A model generated the notes under the pieces. It saw only the letters and a list, made by a program, of their open reading frames with translations, was not told the origin of the DNA and made no database searches. Shown here piece by piece: positions 9,101-17,167 of a DNA stretch of 64,000 nt (positions within the stretch are counted from its first letter, which is position 1; every line of letters begins with the position of its first letter). The position numbers and the translations under genes were made by a program. This stretch comes from Acidobacteriota bacterium. GTDB lineage: Bacteria; Acidobacteriota; Vicinamibacteria; Vicinamibacterales; 2-12-FULL-66-21. The stretch is from contig QHWT01000071.1 of the NCBI GenBank assembly GCA_003222675.1, forward strand, positions 62,001 to 126,000, in the 5' to 3' direction.

Positions 9101-9727
9101 GACACCGGTGTGCCGATTTACGCATCGTCCGCGCTGTTGTTCGTGGGCAGCACCGACGTCTACATGTTCTTTGCGACGGGCAGCGACTCGCTCCCGACGT
9201 CGACGTCGGGAGGAACGGGCACGTTCAGGCTGTACGGTCTGAAGGACAATTCGCCCGCGTCGGGAGCGACGACCAAGTTCACGATCGATCTGGCGAGCGT
9301 CACGCAGTCCGGCGGGCTGGCGAACGGCGAGCGGCCGTCGACATCTCCGACGGTCGCAGGTGACATCGTTTTCTACACGTCGACGACCGAAGTCGCCGCA
9401 ACGCCCTGCGTCGACTTCACGGCGAATCTGTATGCCGTGACCTACTCGGGCAGCGCCGCATACGATGCGAACAATAACGGGCGGCTGGACAACAACGAGA
9501 GCAACATCGTCAGGACGGCCACGGGCCGGGCGACCGCGCCCTTCATCGTCGACCAGCATCTGTATTTCGCGACGTCGGCCGGAAGCGGCGGTGCCGGCAG
9601 CGGCAACGGTGGCAGCACCGGCGATCGCAACGGCGCGAAGATCGAGGCGTTCGGGGATCCTGAAGACTTCAACAACGGCGTGGGCCAGGTCGGCGTGCGC
9701 ATTCTCTCGTGGCGGGAAATCAGGTAG
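6170..9727 (+). CDS. pilY1: PilY1-like type IV pilus tip adhesin
   Basis: 1185 residues. A secretion signal (KGILSVLAVLCWTVSASAQ) is followed by a von Willebrand A-like region (about 85-430, with the strand VIVVFDTS) and a C-terminal PilY1 beta-propeller (about 600-1185, with motifs such as FVGLNDGMMHAID and KVLYVGDIDGKYWKF-like strands). PilY1 caps the pilus and mediates adhesion. The signal peptide starts only at residue 61. Residues 1-60 are Arg/Pro-rich and encoded by a repeat-like segment. Translation could instead start at GTG 6338. ATG 6170 was chosen because it overlaps the pilX stop. Confidence 0.85.
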   Translation: MRRLRHFLTPLGGASLDSLPPAFAPAFRRSYGAAGRCAPAATFGDFAPPRARGRRRVRAAKGILSVLAVLCWTVSASAQLDPLTILRRVPPTVIVVFDTSLEMLTDGADTFYDPGFYSSTADPTVMNAFAAASPPIGAAKTYRRVFRNFHYAVSPGKYQADRIAPVAATWDPSNALTSNAVADTTTYFANTRWQVARNGLAQALTETNTSAARWGLLRLRQKSPAWRSTPGGTAAGGSDCDKPVTILTDPTQALYGDTTPCNAGGLGKYATYAPLLGAGAAADAGYAQSTAPSGTVVVTPGANNATAMYNVVAAQAGNPSGIIPASVGGRTGTTDYADRPLSYALDDAKAAVMSAMTGDSAANRTCRNYIIVLVTGGQDSGDATYVGANNAATRATQFLTITSSGTTRSVPIHVIGIKVKAAEEAQLQSIATNSRGVYHNVTTESEVTRWVNYAVQSGYARQADIDAGNPSEYVTVSPIVGTVNLTAGKDSAGAALPNDVVHIGGVSTNAIVPQRSNVLISAGFEMPGFYGRLRAFRTYKPVTDATKSSGYKFVNDGTKLWPDLDSRPSLAGQARTPSSASSRNVYTYIPNGAGGGSIVAFTTTNASTLAPAMNLTATAATTLIDYVRQQPLGAPIGSTPALMDPPSLDPPPDNDYGRAGSTGTFAGDHENRRSILFVGLNDGMMHAIDARTGYEVWAFIPYNLLPKLRTLYDGQSVEQFEYFVDSSPKLAEVKISGVWHSLLLFGQGPGGIFYQCFDVSEAGMGVAPDKDTLSDVNNLLQKFDSPDESIVFRWAFPNYGHFDPAIKQTFTLSDGTPGNKLVLWGDLSASATYAEKTVGYTWSDPAVGPLDSTRSVNGVVVGSGYFPDIESAITNRGVSGPKAGTTMFVLNADTGVLVGNSTGATCGTVSGTSGSGTGCLSVGDVSNARKNALHADPTAAGDYGSPVVNKAYIGDIDGKYWKFGFDSTGALTANLMVDTGVPIYASSALLFVGSTDVYMFFATGSDSLPTSTSGGTGTFRLYGLKDNSPASGATTKFTIDLASVTQSGGLANGERPSTSPTVAGDIVFYTSTTEVAATPCVDFTANLYAVTYSGSAAYDANNNGRLDNNESNIVRTATGRATAPFIVDQHLYFATSAGSGGAGSGNGGSTGDRNGAKIEAFGDPEDFNNGVGQVGVRILSWREIR
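6233..6265 (+). repeat. Imperfect palindrome within the pilY1 5' end
   Basis: GCCTTCGCTCC and GGAGCTACGGC form an 11-base imperfect inverted repeat (9 of 11 paired) around an 11-base loop. A related word (CCGCCGTAGCCTTGGCGGA) occurs at 36441-36459. It belongs to the segment that separates the overlap start from the signal peptide. Confidence 0.4.
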
Positions 9728-10617
9728 TGGCTCAGGCAAGCGTCTGCGCGTCCTGCGGTTCGAAATTCAGCGCGGAACGCGACCGGTGCCCGCGCTGCCG
9801 TGCGCTCGTCAAGGTCGTCGATCACGTTGGGGTGGCGGCGCGGAGCCGTCGCCTGCAGAAGATTGGTGGCAGCCTGCTGTCGGTCGCCCTCGTCGCGCTG
9901 ACAGCCGTCTGGCTCCTCGCGCCGAAGAAGGAGCCGACGGCGGCGACTCCTGGGGGCCAAGATCCGCTTGCCGCACGGCGCCCGGCCGTCTCCGCACGTC
10001 CCGCCGAGGCGCCGGCGCCCGCCGAGCGCCCGTACATGGATCCAAGCGGTCGCGCGCACGAGTCGTACGCGGCGGGCGACTACGAAGCGGCGCTCAAGCA
10101 GCTGCAGCAGGCGATCGAGAAGAACCCGCGGGACGCCGAGTCGCTCAGCAACCTTGGGCAGATCCTGGTGCGGCTCGGACGTCCACAAGAGGCGCTGCCC
10201 TATTTCGACAGGGCGATCGCGTTGAACGGCGATCGATGGGCCTACGTGTTCAATCGCGCGCGTGCCGCGAGGCTGCTCGAGCGGTGGCCCGAGAGCATCG
10301 AGGGTTACCGTCGCGCGCAGGCGTTATTCCCCAATGATTACGTGACGACCTACAACCTCGCGCTGACGCTGCACAAAGCGGGCAACGAAGAGGCCGCCGT
10401 CACCGAGTACCAAAAGGCCATAGCGCTCGCGCCGGAAGACGGCGGGTTCCGGCGCGCGCTGGGTATCAGTCTCGAGAAGCTGAACCGGCCCGCCGATGCT
10501 GCCGCGGCCTACACCGAGTACCTCAAACTGTCCCCGAACGCGCCCGATGCCGATAAGGTCCGGCAGCGCATCGCCCTGTTGACGTCTGGTAAACTGACCT
10601 CTGAGAGTTCCTCATGA
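9727..10617 (+). CDS. Zinc-ribbon / TPR membrane protein
   Basis: 296 residues. An N-terminal double-Cys zinc ribbon (C7/C10 and C21/C24) is followed by one membrane segment (about 46-66), a Pro/Ala-rich linker and at least four TPR units (about 100-285, for example AGDYEAALKQLQQAIEKNP and LGRPQEALPYFDRAIALNG). The start taken is GTG 9727, which overlaps the pilY1 stop; GTG 9709 is also in frame. It is cotranscribed with pilY1 and probably a scaffold for pilus assembly, but the precise role is unknown. The last four bases overlap the next gene. Confidence 0.72.
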   Translation: MAQASVCASCGSKFSAERDRCPRCRALVKVVDHVGVAARSRRLQKIGGSLLSVALVALTAVWLLAPKKEPTAATPGGQDPLAARRPAVSARPAEAPAPAERPYMDPSGRAHESYAAGDYEAALKQLQQAIEKNPRDAESLSNLGQILVRLGRPQEALPYFDRAIALNGDRWAYVFNRARAARLLERWPESIEGYRRAQALFPNDYVTTYNLALTLHKAGNEEAAVTEYQKAIALAPEDGGFRRALGISLEKLNRPADAAAAYTEYLKLSPNAPDADKVRQRIALLTSGKLTSESSS

Positions 10618-11183
10618 AGCGCATGTTTTCGGTCTCTATCATGCTCATGTTCGTGGCCGGCACTGTTCCGGCGCGCGCGCAGTCGCTCGCAGACGTTGCC
10701 AAGAAGGAAGCCGATCGCCGCAAGGCTGCGGGCACGGCGCCGAAGGCGGCTCCCAAGAGGGTCTACACGAACGACGATCTGAAGCCCGCCCCCTCGCCGT
10801 CGCCGGGCTCGATTACGACGCCCGCCGCGTCCGACGCCAAGGACGCGTCGAAGGAGAAGGATGCGGCCCAGAAAGATGCGGCGAAAAAGCCCGAGGAAGA
10901 AAAAGGGGAAGAGTACTGGCGCGGGCGCATGTCTCAGGCGCGTGAAGCGCTCCGGCGAAACGAGATGTTCCGCGAGGCGCTCCAGACCCGCATCAACTCC
11001 CTGACGAGCGACTTTTCCGCGCGCGACGATCCGTACCAGCGCGCGCAGCTTGCGGACGATCGCCAGAAAGCCGTGGCCGAGATGGCGCGAGTGACGCAGG
11101 AGATCGACGCGCTCAAGAAGCAGATCGCGGATATCGAAGAAGAAGCGCGACAGGCCGGCGTCCCGCCGGGCTGGCTCCGCTGA
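10614..11183 (+). CDS. Secreted Lys/Ala-rich coiled-coil protein
   Basis: 189 residues. A signal peptide (about 1-22, ending ARAQ) is followed by a low-complexity Lys/Ala/Pro segment (30-100) and a C-terminal coiled coil (about 105-180) with regular heptads such as AEMARVTQEIDALKKQIADI. I do not recognise a named family. It starts with an ATGA overlap on the TPR gene and is followed 14 bases later by the sigma-54 activator, so it is the fixed last structural gene of the pilus operon. A periplasmic structural or tethering role would fit but is inference. Confidence 0.65.
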   Translation: MKRMFSVSIMLMFVAGTVPARAQSLADVAKKEADRRKAAGTAPKAAPKRVYTNDDLKPAPSPSPGSITTPAASDAKDASKEKDAAQKDAAKKPEEEKGEEYWRGRMSQAREALRRNEMFREALQTRINSLTSDFSARDDPYQRAQLADDRQKAVAEMARVTQEIDALKKQIADIEEEARQAGVPPGWLR

Positions 11184-11197
11184 ACGCAATCGTTCGC

Positions 11198-12586
11198 GTG
11201 CCTGCTCCCGCCCAGATTCTTATCGTCGAAGACAAGGATTCGCTGCGGACGATGCTTCGGCACGCACTCGAGCGGCAGGGCCATGCCGTGCTCGAAGCTG
11301 CGGACCAGCCCGCCGCGATGCGCCTCTTACAGCAGGCGCTTCCCGCCGTCGTCTTGTCCGATCTCCGCCTCCCTGAAGGTGACGGCTTCGGTGTGCTGCG
11401 CGCCGCCAAGGAGATCGACGCGGACATCCCGGTCATCGTCATGACGGCCTACGGCAGCATCGAGGACGCCGTCGCGGCGATGAAGGAAGGCGCCATGGAC
11501 TTCCTCGCGAAGCCCATCGATCCCGATCACCTGCTGCTGCTCGTCTCCCGCGCGCTGGAGCAGCGACGCATCGTCACCGAGAACTTGCTGATGAAGGAGG
11601 AGCTCGCCGTGCGGCGCGGCGCGCCGCAGCTCGTGGGTGAGGATCCGTCGCTCCGGAAGGTGTTCGCGTCGATGCAGCGCGCCGCGGCCACGGATACAAC
11701 GGTCCTGCTCGAAGGCGAAAGCGGCACCGGAAAGGAGCTCTTCGCGCGATCGCTGCACGCGCTCAGTCCTCGCACGGACCAGCCGTTTGTCGCCATCAAC
11801 TGCGCGGCAATTCCCGAAACGCTTCTCGAGACGGAGCTTTTCGGCCACGAGAAAGGGGCGTTTACGGGCGCGGTTGCCCGCAAGCCAGGCAAGTTCGAGG
11901 TGGCGCATCGAGGCACGCTGTTCCTCGACGAGATTGGCGATCTGCCGCTCTCGCTGCAGGCGAAGATCCTGCGCGCGCTCGAAGAGAAGCGCTTCGAGCG
12001 CGTGGGCGGGACGGCCTCAGTCCAGGTCGACGTGCGGCTCGTGGCGGCGACCAACAAAGGCCTGCGCGCGGCGGTGGCGGCGCGCCGCTTCCGTGAAGAT
12101 CTCTACTTTCGCTTGTCGGTGTTCCCGATCACAGTACCGCCGCTCAGGGAGCGTCCCGGCGATATCCCGACGCTGGCGCGATTCTTCGTCGATCGCTTCT
12201 GTCGCGATCTGAAGAAAAAACCGCTGGTGCTCTCGCCCGCGGCGCTGGAGCACCTGCAGAAGTATCGCTGGCCGGGAAACGTGCGCGAACTGCAGAACTG
12301 CATCGAACGCGCCGTCATCCTCGCCGATGGCGACACGATCCTGCCGCGGCATTTGAATCTGTCGTTTGCCGAGCCGCCGGTCGACGAGGCAGTGTCGCCG
12401 TGGTCGCAGATCGATCTCTCCGGCAGCCTCGCGGAAGTCACGCGCCGGGTTACGGCGGAAGTCGAACGACGCAAGATCGAAGAGATCCTCCGCGAAGCGG
12501 GCAACAACAAAGGACGGGCCGCGGAACTGCTGCAGGTGAGCTACAAGACGCTGCTGGTCAAGCTGAAAGAGCACGGGATCGAGTAG
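11198..12586 (+). CDS. NtrC/PilR-type sigma-54 response regulator
   Basis: 462 residues from GTG 11198. The receiver domain has acidic pocket ED at 11-12 and phosphoacceptor D55 (LSDLRLPEGDG). The AAA+ domain has Walker A GESGTGKE (173-180), the sigma-54 contact loop GAFTGA (220-225) and Walker B LFLDEIG (241-247). A Fis-type helix-turn-helix is at about 420-460 (NNKGRAAELLQVSYKTLLVKL). It activates RpoN promoters. The likely kinase partner is encoded at 1738 and the likely target is the promoter at 3135. Confidence 0.92.
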   Translation: MPAPAQILIVEDKDSLRTMLRHALERQGHAVLEAADQPAAMRLLQQALPAVVLSDLRLPEGDGFGVLRAAKEIDADIPVIVMTAYGSIEDAVAAMKEGAMDFLAKPIDPDHLLLLVSRALEQRRIVTENLLMKEELAVRRGAPQLVGEDPSLRKVFASMQRAAATDTTVLLEGESGTGKELFARSLHALSPRTDQPFVAINCAAIPETLLETELFGHEKGAFTGAVARKPGKFEVAHRGTLFLDEIGDLPLSLQAKILRALEEKRFERVGGTASVQVDVRLVAATNKGLRAAVAARRFREDLYFRLSVFPITVPPLRERPGDIPTLARFFVDRFCRDLKKKPLVLSPAALEHLQKYRWPGNVRELQNCIERAVILADGDTILPRHLNLSFAEPPVDEAVSPWSQIDLSGSLAEVTRRVTAEVERRKIEEILREAGNNKGRAAELLQVSYKTLLVKLKEHGIE

Positions 12587-12600
12587 CACGCGTCGGGATG

Positions 12601-12663
12601 CGGGGTGCGGGGTGCGGGGTGCGGGGTGCGGGGTGCGGGCTGCGGGGTGCGGGGTGCGGGGTG
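12601..12663 (+). repeat. Tandem heptamer array (CGGGGTG x9)
   Basis: Nine consecutive 7-base units, eight identical CGGGGTG and one CGGGCTG, begin 14 bases after the regulator stop. The same word is the left arm of the array inside rimO at 63393. It is followed 37 bases later by a copy of the CTTCCGCC palindrome. Confidence 0.9.
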
Positions 12664-12700
12664 CGAAGGCACCAGCTCGTTGTGCGCGTCGCGCTCGTGG

Positions 12701-12721
12701 CTTCCGCCTTTGAGGCGGAAG
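12701..12721. repeat. CTTCCGCC-type palindrome, single copy
   Basis: CTTCCGCCTT, then TGAGGCGGAAG: the 20-bp dispersed palindrome with one extra base at the centre. It lies between two converging genes and could act as a bidirectional terminator hairpin, though no T-tract follows. Confidence 0.7.
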
Positions 12722-12728
12722 ATCGCTG

Positions 12729-13835
12729 CTAGGCCGCCGTTAGGCCGAGATTTTCCAGCGCCCGCAGGATCTCCTCCTCGGTTACGTCGCTCACGACCTC
12801 ACAGGTACCAATCGATCGCGGCAGGACGAAGTGCAGCTTGCCCGCCACAATCTTCTTATCGCGTCCGATGGCTTCCATCGTTTGCGACAGCGAGAGATCG
12901 GTGACGGCCGGCAGCGGGCCCATCTGCGTAATCAAGGCGGCGAGCGCCGATCGATCGTCCTCGAGCATGGTGCCGCGCGTCACGGCGATGTCGGCCGCCA
13001 GCAGCATTCCGTACGCGACCGCTTCACCGTGACGGAAGCGGCGGTAGCGCGTCACCGCTTCGAGCGCATGGCCAGCAGTGTGGCCGAAGTTCAGCGTCCG
13101 GCGAAGGCCTGTTTCCCGCTCGTCCTGCTCGACGACGGACGCTTTGATCGCGCATGAGTCGGCGATCACCGGCACCAGCGACGCCGGGTCGCGCGCGAAG
13201 AGCGCCGCCATGGAGGCCGACACGCGATCGAAGAGCGGCCGGCTTGCAATCACGCCGTACTTGATCACCTCGTAGAGTCCCGCGCGGAATTCGCGCCGCG
13301 GCAGCGTCGCGAGCAGTTCCGGATCGATGGCGACCATCGCCGGCGCATGAAATGCCCCGATCAGGTTCTTGCCCATCGAGTGATTGACGCCGACCTTGCC
13401 GCCGATGGCGCTATCGACCTGCGCCAGCAACGTCGTCGGTACCTGGACCACGGGGATTCCGCGAAGATAGGTGGCCGCGGCGAAGCCGCCAATGTCGCCA
13501 ACGACACCGCCGCCGACCGCGACGATCGCACTCGCCCGATCGGCGCGCGCGCGCAGCAGCGCATCGTAGATGCGCGAGACCGTCTGCAGCTGCTTGAATC
13601 GCTCCCCGTCCGGAATCAGGATCGGCTCCTCGCCGGAGACGTCGGCGAACGCCGATGAATGGAAGCGCCAGACGGTCGGGTTCGAGACGATGAATCGACG
13701 CTGCGGCAGCCGCACTTCGTCGAGGAGCGCGGGCAACCGCGCCGCCGTCGCGACGGCGATCTGCACGGGGTACGTGCCGGTGCGGCTCCCGACGTCGATC
13801 CGCACGGGGGCCACGTCTGGAACGGATGGGGACAT
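12729..13835 (-). CDS. aroB: 3-dehydroquinate synthase
   Basis: 368 residues. It converts DAHP to 3-dehydroquinate, step two of the shikimate pathway, in the cytoplasm using NAD and a divalent metal. Visible family motifs are GGGVVGDIGGFAAATYLRG, the QVPTTLLAQVDSAIGGKVGVNH block and the metal-binding NFGHTAGHALE. The length is normal. The start chosen is the ATG at 13835. The frame continues to 13889, but that stretch is encoded by palindromic repeats. A perfect 10-bp hairpin lies directly upstream of this ATG and no ribosome site is visible, so the start is uncertain. Confidence 0.92.
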   Translation of the reverse strand: MSPSVPDVAPVRIDVGSRTGTYPVQIAVATAARLPALLDEVRLPQRRFIVSNPTVWRFHSSAFADVSGEEPILIPDGERFKQLQTVSRIYDALLRARADRASAIVAVGGGVVGDIGGFAAATYLRGIPVVQVPTTLLAQVDSAIGGKVGVNHSMGKNLIGAFHAPAMVAIDPELLATLPRREFRAGLYEVIKYGVIASRPLFDRVSASMAALFARDPASLVPVIADSCAIKASVVEQDERETGLRRTLNFGHTAGHALEAVTRYRRFRHGEAVAYGMLLAADIAVTRGTMLEDDRSALAALITQMGPLPAVTDLSLSQTMEAIGRDKKIVAGKLHFVLPRSIGTCEVVSDVTEEEILRALENLGLTAA

Positions 13836-13836
13836 G

Positions 13837-13918
13837 CCGCGGCCGCAACAGCGGCCGCGGACTCTAGTAACGAAGCTCCGCCTCTCCATTCGTTGGTTTG
13901 AGGCGGAGCTTCGTTACT
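13837..13918. repeat. Two stacked palindromes in the aroB-nadB divergent region
   Basis: 13837-13860 is CCGCGGCCGC, loop AACA, GCGGCCGCGG (perfect 10-bp stem). 13866-13884 and 13900-13918 form a perfect 19-bp inverted repeat around a 15-base loop, whose core GCTCCGCC resembles the CTTCCGCC family. Any promoters for aroB and nadB must overlap or flank these. Confidence 0.85.
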
Positions 13919-13948
13919 GGATGGTAGGATAACAGGATCGGCGAGCGC

Positions 13949-15517
13949 GTGGATCTGCACGGCGATTACTTGATCATCGGCAGCGGCATCGCGGCGCTTC
14001 GCGCGGCGGCGTCGCTGGGCGGCGCGGGCGACGTCCTTATCCTCACGAAGGGCGGTCGGCGCGAGGGGAATACCGGGTACGCGCAGGGGGGCATCGCCGC
14101 CGCGATGGGCGCGGACGACAGTCCCGCGCGTCACCTTGCCGACACGATGGCCGCCGGTGACGGGCTGTGCAACGAGCGTGCGGTTGCCGTGCTCGTGGAA
14201 GAAGGCCCCCGGTACGTGCGCGAGCTGATCGATTGGGGGGCGGAGTTCGATCGTGCCGCTGACGGATCGCCGGCACTCGCCATCGAGGGGGCGCACAGCG
14301 TCCGCCGCGTGCTGCACGCACGCGACGCGACGGGACGCGAGATCGGACGCGTGTTGTGGACCCGCGTGTCGCCGATGTCGAACGTCCGTGTGCTCGAGTA
14401 CGCGCGCGCGGTCAGCGTGATCGTCGAGGATGGCCGCTGCGTTGGCGTCAGGTTTTTACAGGAAGACGGCGGGCTCGCCGTCGCGCGGGCACCTTGCACG
14501 CTGCTCGCGACGGGAGGCGCGGGACAGGTTTACCGGGAGACGACGAATCCACCGGTCGCGACCGGCGATGGCGTGGCGGTCGCGTATCTGGCGGGCGCCG
14601 CGATCATGGACATGGAGTTCGTCCAGTTCCACCCGACGGCGCTGGACGTCGCGGGGCAGCCGCGCTTCCTCTTATCGGAAGCGTTGCGCGGAGAAGGCGC
14701 GCGGCTCGTGAACGCGGACGGCGAGCCGTTCATGCTGCGATACGATCCCGCGGGGGATCTCGCCCCCCGCGATCGCGTCTCGCGCGGTATCGCGCGCGAG
14801 GCTCAGCGCACGGGAAAGCCGGTGTATCTGACGCTCGCGCATCTGCATCCGGCGTTCGTGCGCGAGCGCTTTCCGTTGATCTCGGCGGCGTGCCGGCAGG
14901 CCGGCCTCGATCTCGCGACCGATCGAATTCCGATCGGTCCCGCCGCGCATTACGTCATGGGAGGCGTCATCACGGACCTCGACGGCCGAACGACGATCAC
15001 GGGGCTGCTCGCCGCGGGAGAAGCGGCGTGCACCGGCGTGCACGGCGCGAACCGCCTCGCGAGCAATTCGCTGCTCGAAGGGCTCGTGTTCGGTGCGCGC
15101 GCGGGCGCCGCAATGCGGCGCTGGACGGAGCAGCCGATCGACCCAGTCAGCCTCCGTGGCTTCGACGATGGCGCAACACATAAAAAGAGGGGACAGCCCG
15201 CTTTTTTTGCGAACAAAGGGGACGGCCTGGCGGCGGCGGCAGTGCAGGACCTCATGTGGCGGAATGTGGGCCTGTTCCGCGATGCGGATGGCTTGAAGGC
15301 CGGGAACGCGCTGGCCGAGCGGCTCGATGACGGCGAGTCGCTGGCAGCTCTCGCGCCGCAGGACTGGCAGGCCGCCAGCCTGCTGACCGTCGGACTCTTG
15401 ATCGCGCGCGCCGCGCTCCGCCGGGAGGAGAGCCGCGGCGGCCACTTCCGCCTCGATTTTCCGGAACGTGACGACCGGCGATGGCGGCGCCGCACCATGG
15501 AAAGACGTGGGGAGTAA
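13949..15517 (+). CDS. nadB: L-aspartate oxidase
   Basis: 522 residues from GTG. This FAD flavoprotein oxidises L-aspartate to iminoaspartate, the first step of de novo NAD synthesis. It has the Rossmann motif GSGIAALRAA (11-20), the NTGYAQGGIAAA block, the substrate-loop HPTAL and HGANRLASNSLLEGLVFG. About 16 extra residues (near 410-426, Lys/Gly-rich with FFANKG) interrupt the junction between the oxidase core and the C-terminal helical domain. They are encoded by a repeat with a T7 run. No nadA or nadC is adjacent. The last 36 bases overlap an upstream extension of the proS frame. Confidence 0.92.
   Translation: MDLHGDYLIIGSGIAALRAAASLGGAGDVLILTKGGRREGNTGYAQGGIAAAMGADDSPARHLADTMAAGDGLCNERAVAVLVEEGPRYVRELIDWGAEFDRAADGSPALAIEGAHSVRRVLHARDATGREIGRVLWTRVSPMSNVRVLEYARAVSVIVEDGRCVGVRFLQEDGGLAVARAPCTLLATGGAGQVYRETTNPPVATGDGVAVAYLAGAAIMDMEFVQFHPTALDVAGQPRFLLSEALRGEGARLVNADGEPFMLRYDPAGDLAPRDRVSRGIAREAQRTGKPVYLTLAHLHPAFVRERFPLISAACRQAGLDLATDRIPIGPAAHYVMGGVITDLDGRTTITGLLAAGEAACTGVHGANRLASNSLLEGLVFGARAGAAMRRWTEQPIDPVSLRGFDDGATHKKRGQPAFFANKGDGLAAAAVQDLMWRNVGLFRDADGLKAGNALAERLDDGESLAALAPQDWQAASLLTVGLLIARAALRREESRGGHFRLDFPERDDRRWRRRTMERRGE
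15180..15226 (+). repeat. In-frame repeat insertion within nadB
   Basis: Two imperfect copies of AGGGGACAGCC (15188-15198 and 15217-15227, the second with G for A) flank a T-rich core with a run of seven T. The base composition is unlike the surrounding gene. The reading frame is preserved. Confidence 0.6.
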
Positions 15518-15552
15518 GCGGCCCCGGAGAACGAAAGGCGCGCCACAACACT

Positions 15553-17010
15553 ATGGCCGACAAGGTGGACACCAAGGGCAGCGTGACCGAGATCACGCCC
15601 CAGTCAGAGAATTTTTCCCAGTGGTACCTCGACGTGGTGCGCCGCGCGGAGCTCGCGGATTACACCGAGGTCAAAGGCTGCATGGCCATCAGGCCGTACG
15701 GCTATGCGATCTGGGAGCTGATTCAACAGGCGTTCGATCGCCGCTTCAAGGCGACCGGCCACGTCAACGCGTACTTCCCGCTGTTCATTCCTGCCAGCCT
15801 GCTGATGAAGGAGAAGGAGCACGTGAAAGGCTTCGCGCCGCAGGTCGCGTGGGTCACCAAGGGAGGCGACGAGGAGCTCGCCGAGCCGCTCGTCGTGCGG
15901 CCCACATCGGAAGCGATCATCGGCACGCTGTACGCGAAGTGGATCCAGTCGTGGCGCGATCTTCCCGTGCTCATCAACCAGTGGGCCAACGTCGTGCGCT
16001 GGGAAAAGGTCACGCGGCCGTTCCTGCGGACGACGGAATTCCTGTGGCAGGAGGGGCACACGGCGCACGAGACCGCCGAGGAAGCGCAGGAAGAAACGCT
16101 GAAGATCCTGGCGCTCTACAAGGAGTGCGCTGAAACGGAGCTCGGTATGCCTGTCATCGACGGGCAGAAGAGCGAGAGCGAGAAGTTCGCCGGCGCGTCG
16201 CGGACGTATTCGATCGAGGCGCTGATGGGCGACGGCCGCGCGCTGCAGGCGGGAACGTCGCACAACCTCGGACAGAACTTCGCGAAGGCGTTCGGCATCC
16301 AGTTCCAGGGACGCGACAAGACGCTGCAGCACGCGTGGACCACCTCGTGGGGCGTGTCGACGCGGCTCATCGGCGGCGTGATCATGACGCACGGCGACGA
16401 CAACGGGTTGATCCTGCCGCCCCGCATCGCGCCGTACCAGGTCGTCATCGTGCCGATCCCGCGCGGCAACTGGCAGGAGACGGTGCTGCCGAAGGCGCGC
16501 GAGATCCGCGACACGCTGCAGGCGGCCGGCGTGCGCGTGATGCTCGACGATCGCGACTCGTACACGCCCGGATGGAAATTCGCGGAGTGGGAACTGCGCG
16601 GCGTGCCGATCAGGATCGAGATCGGCCCGAAGGACATCGAGAAGTCTGCCGTGATGGTCGCGCGTCGCGACACACGCGAGAAGCACTCGATGCCGGTGGA
16701 CGGCCTCGCGCCGGCGATCGTCTCGCGGCTCGAAGAAATCCAGCGGGCGCTCGTCGCGCGCGCGCGCACGTTCCGCGAGGAGCACACCACGCGCGTCACG
16801 AGTTACGACGAGTTCAAGAGCGTCATGGAAGGGCGCCCCGGCTTCGTCATTGCCGGCTGGTGCGGCAGCGAGGAGTGCGAGGGCCAGATCAAGGCCGACA
16901 CGCAGGCGACGCTGCGCAATATCCCATTCGGCGGCGCGCACACGACCGGGACGTGCGTGAAGTGCGGCAAGCCCTCGCCCGCCGAGGCCTGGTTCGCCAA
17001 GGCGTACTGA
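15553..17010 (+). CDS. proS: Prolyl-tRNA synthetase, archaeal/eukaryal-type (no editing insertion)
   Basis: 485 residues. It charges tRNA-Pro in the cytoplasm. The class II motifs are clear: the FPLFIPASLL region, motif 2 with EFLWQEGHTAHE, and motif 3 in SWGVSTRLIGGVIMTHGDD. The C-terminal domain ends in a Cys-rich zinc-binding segment (CGSEECEGQ... CVKCGKPSP) and a terminal Tyr, as in the archaeal-type enzyme. The bacterial INS editing domain is absent. The start is ATG 15553, where similarity to the family begins; the frame is open upstream into nadB. It is probably cotranscribed with nadB. Confidence 0.95.
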   Translation: MADKVDTKGSVTEITPQSENFSQWYLDVVRRAELADYTEVKGCMAIRPYGYAIWELIQQAFDRRFKATGHVNAYFPLFIPASLLMKEKEHVKGFAPQVAWVTKGGDEELAEPLVVRPTSEAIIGTLYAKWIQSWRDLPVLINQWANVVRWEKVTRPFLRTTEFLWQEGHTAHETAEEAQEETLKILALYKECAETELGMPVIDGQKSESEKFAGASRTYSIEALMGDGRALQAGTSHNLGQNFAKAFGIQFQGRDKTLQHAWTTSWGVSTRLIGGVIMTHGDDNGLILPPRIAPYQVVIVPIPRGNWQETVLPKAREIRDTLQAAGVRVMLDDRDSYTPGWKFAEWELRGVPIRIEIGPKDIEKSAVMVARRDTREKHSMPVDGLAPAIVSRLEEIQRALVARARTFREEHTTRVTSYDEFKSVMEGRPGFVIAGWCGSEECEGQIKADTQATLRNIPFGGAHTTGTCVKCGKPSPAEAWFAKAY

Positions 17011-17044
17011 CGCGCGTTCAATGCTCGGCACTCGCGGCTCAACG

Positions 17045-17165
17045 CTCAGGGCGGCGGACCTGAAGGTCCGCCCTACATTACCGGTGGCTGCACTCAGGGC
17101 GGCGGACCTGAAGGTCCGCCCTACATACCCGTGGCTGCGCCGTAGGCCGGGTCTTTAGACCCGGC
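17045..17165. repeat. Tandem pair of GGCGGACC palindromes plus GCCGGGTC palindrome
   Basis: GGCGGACCTGAAGGTCCGCC occurs at 17053-17072 and 17101-17120 within two direct copies of about 47 bases, both followed by CTACAT. GCCGGGTCTTTAGACCCGGC follows at 17146-17165. These are perfect 20-bp palindromes with TGAA or TTTA centres, in the gap after proS. Confidence 0.88.
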
Positions 17166-17167
17166 GC

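Noticed and set aside
12601-12663. CRISPR or replication iterons in the CGGGGTG array
   Set aside because: There are no spacers, and no dnaA/rep gene or AT-rich region lies nearby.
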